From assembly GCF_029094545.1 (NCBI RefSeq), contig NZ_CP117835.1, positions 3,142,001 to 3,206,000 of the forward strand: DNA of 64,000 nt, read 5' to 3'. Within the stretch, counting starts at the first letter, position 1, and the number at the start of each line of letters is the position of its first letter. Positions 59,010 through 64,000 of the stretch are shown here, piece by piece. Position numbers and translations under genes: made by a program. The stretch comes from Alkalihalophilus pseudofirmus. GTDB taxonomy: Bacteria; Bacillota; Bacilli; Bacillales; Bacillaceae_D. The notes below the pieces were generated by a model. That model saw only the letters and a program-made list of their open reading frames with translations, did not search any database and had not been told where the DNA came from.

Positions 59010-59270
59010 AAAAAACACTCGTCCCTTCATCATAGAAGGGACGAGTGTAGTTCGTGGTTCCACCCTTGTTACGCTGCAGCAAATAAACATTGCAAGTGCA
59101 GCAACTCATCATACAAGATAACGGCTGTGCGCCGGCGCTAGTTAATCCACATACGTGTTTCCCTGCGCAGTTCAGAGGTGGTAAGGTCACTAATATGAGC
59201 TAGGAAGCTTGCAGCGAATGCCTCCCTCTCTGTAAGTCATATATAATGCCTCTTGTCCTCATCATAACCA
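59010..59270 (-). ncRNA. T-box riboswitch (tRNA-Thr) of thrS
   Basis: The minus-strand RNA has the T-box core AAGGGTGGAACCACGA (59052-59067). The specifier is ACC (59180-59182), followed by ACCUCUGAA at the same place as in the Leu and Phe leaders. The terminator at 59010-59048 (ACACTCGTCCCTTC and GAAGGGACGAGTGT, then TTTTTT) lies just ahead of thrS. Stem I starts near ACAGAGAGGGAGGC. The rest of the gap to ytxC (59271-59358) holds no gene. Confidence 0.94.
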
Positions 59271-59358
59271 TTCATATTCAAAGTGTTGTTTCATATCAAA
59301 TAGGTTGATATGTAGTATTATATGGATGCAGAATTGGAAAATCAAGAGGGCATCTCAT

Positions 59359-60222
59359 TTATTCTAATCTTTTTTTCTCATAATGGTGATAAGGATATAG
59401 CTTCATCCGTTCTTGAAATATTGCTTGAATGGTCACTACGACCCCGTGATCTGGTTGATCGGAGAATACATGAACTATGTTTGGTACCATACTAACCAAT
59501 GGACTTATCACCATTTCTTCAAGCTCAATCGAATGTTCGAAAATAAGTTCTTCCTGCAAATGGAACAATACCTCATCTTTTGCAAGCTTTCTAAAATGCT
59601 GATCATAAAAAGAAAATGTTCCGTCATGGACAACATAGATTTCATTATATTTAGAAGGCTTCGTTTGAACGTATTGCCGGAAATCTTCAATCATATTTTG
59701 ATATTCCTGTTCGAGCATATACTCATCAATAGCAATTTCCACACAATCAATCAGCATCTCCCCATAATCTCTCAACCGGAATGTTAAGAAAGGGTCATAA
59801 TAAAAATTAGTTTCTTCTTCTAGACTATTAGCAAACGCCTCATAAATATAAGCATAACGATTAAAGAACGGTACGAGTGAAGGCAGGTCATTTCGATCTC
59901 CTTCTAAAATCGACCTTGCGATCATCAGAATCTGCTGCTGCTCTTCTTCATCTGTAAAATAAAACATCGATTCAATAATATCTAAGAGCCAATCATCTTC
60001 TCTTGTTTTAATCACATGTTCAGTTAATACAGAGGACAACAAGGGGTGAAACGAATCATAGAAACTAACCTGCTTATTTGTATAATCAAGCAATATTGTT
60101 TCTACACCATTTGACTCCACTTTCCCTCCTAGTCCAAGATCTGCATATCGCTCGATATACTCACGAAGCAGTTCATATAATTGCTTACAATCTCGCTCTT
60201 CTTCAAAATGAATGGCTATCAC
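59359..60222 (-). CDS. ytxC: Putative sporulation protein YtxC
   Basis: About 287 residues, a conserved spore-former protein of unknown function. It is mostly helical and acidic with many Tyr and Glu residues, and shows no membrane span or known catalytic motif. I place the start at GTG 60222, seven bases after GGGGGA; a TTG 24 bases upstream is less likely. Identification rests on its place upstream of thrS as in B. subtilis and on the general pattern (LLREYIERYADLG, YYDPFLTFRLRDYGEML). Confidence 0.78.
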   Translation of the reverse strand: MIAIHFEEERDCKQLYELLREYIERYADLGLGGKVESNGVETILLDYTNKQVSFYDSFHPLLSSVLTEHVIKTREDDWLLDIIESMFYFTDEEEQQQILMIARSILEGDRNDLPSLVPFFNRYAYIYEAFANSLEEETNFYYDPFLTFRLRDYGEMLIDCVEIAIDEYMLEQEYQNMIEDFRQYVQTKPSKYNEIYVVHDGTFSFYDQHFRKLAKDEVLFHLQEELIFEHSIELEEMVISPLVSMVPNIVHVFSDQPDHGVVVTIQAIFQERMKLYPYHHYEKKRLE

Positions 60223-60370
60223 ACCTATTCCCCCTAACCAACTCAACTAAAAAACTGATCTATAGTTACATACTCATGAAGTCATTTAGACAGGCCTTAT
60301 TCCATCCTATGCATGAGCGTAGAAATAATGATTAGTTTTTCACATGTACGAGTCAGTATGGAAGAAAAAC

Positions 60371-60410
60371 AAAAAAACCGCTCCTCTGCTAATAGCAAAG
60401 AAACGGTTTA
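60371..60410 (-). terminator. Terminator after the mqnC-like gene
   Basis: AAACCG..TCTTTGCT pairs with AGCAGAGG..CGGTTT on the minus strand, followed by seven T. Confidence 0.75.
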
Positions 60411-60413
60411 GGG

Positions 60414-61526
60414 TTAGTTCTGCATTGTAAAATCTTTTTCTGCTGCTGTTTCCCCGTCAAACATACGAACGATATCGTATTTTGTATTACGTTGAGCTGG
60501 AATCTTTCCGGCTTCACGGATAAGACGAAGAATTTCATTCGTATTTACTTTATGAGTCGTACCTGCAGCTGATACAACATTCTCTTCAATCATTGTACTT
60601 CCGAAATCATTACAGCCATATTCAAGCGACTGTTTTCCTACTTCAGGACCCATTGTAACCCATGATGATTGGAAATTCGCAATATTATCAAGGAAAATCC
60701 TTGAAATCGCAACATTTTTCAAATAATCACGAGCCCCTAGCTTTTCTGTCTTCCACATACCCGTGTTCTCAGGCTGGAATGTCCATGAAATATAGGCTTT
60801 AAAACAATCAGTCTCATCCTGTGCATCTCTTACGCGTTGTAAGTGCAGAGCACGCTCCTCGTTCGATTCCCCAAAGCCGATAACCATCGTTGCTGAGCCG
60901 TGCATTCCAACACGCTTTGAAGCTTTCATTGCTTCCATCCATTGTTCCCAGGTAATTTTTAAGCGACTGACACGAAGGCGCGTTTCCTCAGTAAGAATTT
61001 CAGCGCCACCGCCTGGCATACTATCTAATCCAGCCTCATGCAGGGCACGAAGAACTTCCTCCACTGTCATATCAGAAACTTCTGCAATTTTCCAAATCTC
61101 CGCAGGTGAAAAAGAATGCATCCAGATGTTTGGAAAACGTTCCTTAATTTCACGAAGAAGATTTGTATAGTAATCTAGTTTCAAGTCAGGATTCGTTCCG
61201 CCTTGCATAAGAATCTCTGTACCGCCAACATCGATTGTTTCTTGAATTTTCTCAAAGATACGTTCGTTGTCAAGTACATACCCTTCTGAATGTCCTGGCT
61301 TACGATAGAATGCACAGAAACGACAATACGTATCGCAAAAATTTGTATAGTTTACATTTCTACCTATTACGAAGGTAGTTACAGGTTCTGGGTGCCATTT
61401 TTTCATTATCTTGTTGGCTGCTTCACCCATTTTTTCAACTTCATCACTTTCATATAGCGCAATCGCATCTTCCATTGAGATGCGCTCCCCATTTACCGCT
61501 CGTTCAAGAATTGCATCGATGCTCAT
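60414..61526 (-). CDS. mqnC: Radical-SAM cyclic dehypoxanthine futalosine synthase (MqnC-like)
   Basis: A 370-residue radical-SAM enzyme. The CX3CX2C cluster motif is FCDTYCRFCAFYR near residue 65, and GGTEILMQGGTNPDLKLDYY near 100, MHSFSPAEIW near 135 and GLDSMPGGGAEIL near 163 fit the MqnC/MqnE/CofH group. MqnC closes the ring in the futalosine route to menaquinone; the length and PGGGAEIL favour MqnC. The other mqn genes are not in the window. ATG 61526 is preferred to the overlapping GTG. It stands between dnaI and ytxC, where B. subtilis has nothing. Confidence 0.85.
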   Translation of the reverse strand: MSIDAILERAVNGERISMEDAIALYESDEVEKMGEAANKIMKKWHPEPVTTFVIGRNVNYTNFCDTYCRFCAFYRKPGHSEGYVLDNERIFEKIQETIDVGGTEILMQGGTNPDLKLDYYTNLLREIKERFPNIWMHSFSPAEIWKIAEVSDMTVEEVLRALHEAGLDSMPGGGAEILTEETRLRVSRLKITWEQWMEAMKASKRVGMHGSATMVIGFGESNEERALHLQRVRDAQDETDCFKAYISWTFQPENTGMWKTEKLGARDYLKNVAISRIFLDNIANFQSSWVTMGPEVGKQSLEYGCNDFGSTMIEENVVSAAGTTHKVNTNEILRLIREAGKIPAQRNTKYDIVRMFDGETAAEKDFTMQN

Positions 61527-61638
61527 GATTATGACCCTCACAATCTATCAAAATAAGATATCTTCATCCTATCATACATGAAACCCTTAAGGAAGCAACG
61601 GCGCTCCCTGTTCCAAAAGTTTCAAATTAATTTCTGTA

Positions 61639-62574
61639 TTATCGTTTCTCTCTGCGGTTATGCCCAGCCACTGTCACAAATGTCGTGTTGTGCTTAATCC
61701 GCTCCATAATCCGCTTTGCCTTTAATTCTTCTATTCCACCACGGTCTGAGTAGGAAAGGTGATCTTCAAGTTCATCATAGTCATAATTAGATGTAAATAA
61801 TGTAGGCAGCTTCTCAAGCATTCTGTACTGCAGGATCGCTCCGAGCACATCATCTCTCACCCAGCTTGAAGTCGTTTCAGCTCCAATATCATCTAAGATC
61901 AATACTTGAGCCTTTTTAATCGTATCGAGCTTTTCTTGAAAAGTCCCATCCCCAAGAGACTGCTTCATCTCACGAAAGAAATCTGGGGTATAAACCGTAT
62001 ACGATTCAATCCCGCGGTCAAATAATTCATTTGCTACAGCACCCATTAAATAGGTTTTTCCTACACCGAATTTCCCGTAAAAGTATAAACCTCCACCGTC
62101 CTCACCCGGATTTGCTTTTAACGCAAACTCAAGCGCTGCCGCTCCCGCTTCTCCTCTCTCGCCGTCCATATCAATCTCCTCAAAACGAGCAGATAAGATA
62201 TCTTTAGGAATGTAAAGGGACTTCATGAGCTGACTTTGTTCTTTCTGCTTTTTCTCCTGTACTTTTAGGGCACAAGGAAGGTAATGAAGCTCTAAGTGCC
62301 CCCGCTCAATTGATAAAGAAGGCTGATACCCCTTCATCATGTTAGGACACTCTTTAAGCCCGGGACAGTTTGCACAAGCTCTGCGCTCTTTTTTAAATTC
62401 ATAAAGCTTAACCATTCCGCTATCGATCATCTCATTTGTCACGGAATCTTTATTTTCTCTAATAAATGCCTTAATATAGGGATCAGTTAGAAGCTCTTCT
62501 CTTTGTTTATCTAAACGTTCTTTTAATCCTGTGCTTTTGGCCCATTGTTTAAGCGTTGATTGAATGGATTTCAT
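61639..62574 (-). CDS. dnaI: Helicase loader DnaI
   Basis: AAA+ ATPase that loads the replicative helicase DnaC at oriC and at restart forks. It has 311 residues. The N-terminal helicase-binding domain has a zinc-type cluster (CANCPGLKECPNMM near residue 62 and PCALK near 105). Walker A is FYGKFGVGKTYLMGAVANEL near 167, Walker B VLILDDIGAE near 228. It starts two bases after the dnaB stop. Confidence 0.96.
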   Translation of the reverse strand: MKSIQSTLKQWAKSTGLKERLDKQREELLTDPYIKAFIRENKDSVTNEMIDSGMVKLYEFKKERRACANCPGLKECPNMMKGYQPSLSIERGHLELHYLPCALKVQEKKQKEQSQLMKSLYIPKDILSARFEEIDMDGERGEAGAAALEFALKANPGEDGGGLYFYGKFGVGKTYLMGAVANELFDRGIESYTVYTPDFFREMKQSLGDGTFQEKLDTIKKAQVLILDDIGAETTSSWVRDDVLGAILQYRMLEKLPTLFTSNYDYDELEDHLSYSDRGGIEELKAKRIMERIKHNTTFVTVAGHNRREKR

Positions 62575-62576
62575 TA

Positions 62577-64000
62577 TCAGCTTTCTCCTTTCTCCCTTTT
62601 TCGTGCCCTAAGCTCTTCCATCATCTTCTCAAAACGCTTTTGGGCATCTGTCGTCTCTTTACCCGCTCCATTAGAAAGGTTTTCTGATGATGGACCGCTT
62701 TTAGCACCTTCACTCTCGTCCTCTTGCTTATTTTTATTCTGCTGCGTACCTTTATTCTTTTCTTTTTCTTTTTCTTCTATCAGCCATTTAGGTAAACGAT
62801 CGCGTCTTGTAGTCTTCCTTGTACCTTGACTTCTTTTTGCAGCTGGAGTACTCTGGCCTTTTTCCTTTGCTAATGCCTTTTTCTCTTGTTCTTCTCTTGC
62901 TAAAAGCATAGCATCTTTCACTTTTTGGATCTTCTTTCGTGCCCAGTGAGCAGCGATCTTATCAATGAATGCTTTTTGCAGCTTCATATCATGCTGATAC
63001 AACACATAGTCAATTAAGACATTCGCTACACCAGGAAGTAAATGATAATCAATGAGCAATGATTCTACAATTTTCGCATCAGCTGGCGCGACATACGCCC
63101 CGTCTGACCTGATTTCTAGTAAGGTTAACGGCGGTATGGTTTCATAAAATTTAATAATTTTTTCTTCTTCTGTTTCAGGTTCCTTTTCACGCATCGTCTG
63201 GTGCTCTGCAGGATGCGTCCTTAATCCAAGCGCAGGAGGCTCTGAACTATGTTCGATCTTGTACCATTCTTGAGCTTTTTTCCGCAAGACATCAAGGTCT
63301 ACTTCATCATCATGCAAAACAGCCTGGCCTACAATGCGGCTCATCTCAAGAGGCTTGATCCGATACACAAATGCCAGTTTAAGAATGGCATTTTTCACTC
63401 CTTCCGTAAGAAGGCGCTCTGGAACGAGGAAGCTTGATAAGTCTTTTTTCATTAATTCAAAGTCAAATTCATCCTCACTAAATAATAAAGAATCGCTTTC
63501 CTCCCCTAACAATTCCATCTCCCCGCTAAACTTCATAGCATCTGATGTTTCAGATTGAAGGTTTGAGACAATTTCTGAATGATGGAGAGAGGTAAACACC
63601 TCATCAAAGGAATGAGTTAATTCTGTATATGTTTCTTCTTTCACAACTTCGACAGCAAAACGATCTCTCATTTGTCTGTACTTTTGTTTGCCTAAACGAT
63701 TTAATAAATAAACACTAAGCACATCATTTTCAAAAAACTGCTTAGGATTCATAGGTTTTTGTAATTCATATAAATAAGAAGAACCTTCCTCTGTTGTTTC
63801 TTTAAATGTTCTTATTAACCCTATAGCTTCTAGCTTTTTCCGCTCTTCAAAAATCGTTTGGAGAGGAATATTCATCATGAGCATCAGCTGTCTGTGAGGT
63901 TGACGTTCACTCCAGTATTGATCTCTTTCTAACTGAGCCCAAAATGTCATATATAAACTATGAGCTACTGCTCCAACCAGCGGCTGATACAATAATGTCA
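62577..64000 (-). CDS. dnaB: Replication initiation and membrane attachment protein DnaB, 5' end missing
   Basis: A primosome protein that works with DnaD and DnaI in helicase loading at the origin. The visible 474 codons run off the right edge in frame (LLYQPLVGAVAHSLYMTFW matches the family about 30 residues from the usual start), so the start codon lies outside. DnaB_2-type DDBH domains occupy the N-terminal and middle parts (FVYRIKPLEMSRIVGQAVL, IIKFYETIPPLTLLEI). The last 100 residues are a low-complexity Lys/Glu/Gln tail. Gram-positive DnaB is not the helicase. Confidence 0.93.
   Translation of the reverse strand, partial: TLLYQPLVGAVAHSLYMTFWAQLERDQYWSERQPHRQLMLMMNIPLQTIFEERKKLEAIGLIRTFKETTEEGSSYLYELQKPMNPKQFFENDVLSVYLLNRLGKQKYRQMRDRFAVEVVKEETYTELTHSFDEVFTSLHHSEIVSNLQSETSDAMKFSGEMELLGEESDSLLFSEDEFDFELMKKDLSSFLVPERLLTEGVKNAILKLAFVYRIKPLEMSRIVGQAVLHDDEVDLDVLRKKAQEWYKIEHSSEPPALGLRTHPAEHQTMREKEPETEEEKIIKFYETIPPLTLLEIRSDGAYVAPADAKIVESLLIDYHLLPGVANVLIDYVLYQHDMKLQKAFIDKIAAHWARKKIQKVKDAMLLAREEQEKKALAKEKGQSTPAAKRSQGTRKTTRRDRLPKWLIEEKEKEKNKGTQQNKNKQEDESEGAKSGPSSENLSNGAGKETTDAQKRFEKMMEELRARKREKGES

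Noticed and set aside
58791-59141. A 116-codon plus-strand open frame across the thrS start and its T-box
   Set aside because: It overlaps the thrS gene and a certain T-box terminator.
62577-64000. Replicative helicase gene
   Set aside because: The name DnaB in Gram-positive bacteria denotes an initiation protein. There is no Walker motif, so this is not the helicase.

Overview
The window is a stretch of chromosome from an endospore-forming member of the Bacillaceae. The evidence is the presence of gerE, gerM, ytxC and sspI, T-box, lysine and L20 RNA leaders of Bacillales type, and a gene order that follows the Bacillus subtilis leuD-to-dnaB region almost gene for gene. An mqnC-like gene, an extra Ktr/TrkH-type potassium transporter and a GerM with a very acidic linker would suit an alkaliphilic or halotolerant lineage, but that is inference. 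Almost every gene lies on the minus strand. The few plus-strand genes are a small nuclease-fold protein, gerE, yslB, sspI and ysdB.

Layout from left to right. (1) 1-1190: the start-proximal part of an IS3-family insertion sequence with a programmed frameshift, cut by the window edge. (2) 1476-12616: a branched-chain amino-acid cluster transcribed ilvE-ilvD-[Leu T-box]-ilvB-ilvN-ilvC-leuA-leuB-leuC-leuD, with a candidate sigma-A promoter and an upstream cre site before ilvE. (3) 12926-18241: a small degenerate nuclease-fold gene, two tRNA genes (Arg and Gly) with a near-consensus promoter, then ysnB, rdgB, rph, gerM, racE and a MarR regulator. (4) 18542-21673: ptsI, ptsH and glcT. A terminator overlapped by a GlcT-type antiterminator lies directly in front of ptsH, and no ptsG is present. 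(5) 21889-27741: gerE with a candidate sigma-K promoter, a thioesterase, sdhBAC, and a Ktr-type channel. (6) 27944-32332: yslB, lysC behind a lysine riboswitch, uvrC and trxA. (7) 32540-39436: the fatty-acid degradation block etfA, etfB, enoyl-CoA hydratase, fadR and two acyl-CoA synthetase paralogues, one under a FadR box and the other under a CcpA site. (8) 39614-46996: a 29-codon membrane peptide, yshE, mutS2, polX, cvpA, zapA and a phospholipase-D-like protein. (9) 47070-52192: pheT, pheS behind a Phe T-box, an rRNA methyltransferase, sspI and a second tiny membrane peptide. (10) 52282-56661: an M42 peptidase, a dUTPase, ysdB with a candidate sigma-W promoter, a VTT-family membrane protein, ysdA, and rplT-rpmI-infC with an AUU start and an L20-type leader. 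(11) 57050-64000: thrS behind a Thr T-box, ytxC, an mqnC-like radical-SAM enzyme, dnaI and the 3' part of dnaB.

The genes are mostly housekeeping. The dense layer of RNA control is the striking part: three T-boxes whose specifiers read CUC, UUC and ACC at the same structural position, a lysine riboswitch, an L20 leader and a GlcT antiterminator. The departures from the expected gene order are the best leads: glcT-ptsHI without ptsG, duplicated acyl-CoA synthetases with exchanged operators, a phospholipase-D-like gene between pheT and zapA, mqnC between dnaI and ytxC, and two unannotated membrane micro-proteins. I see no CRISPR array, prophage or clear defence island.
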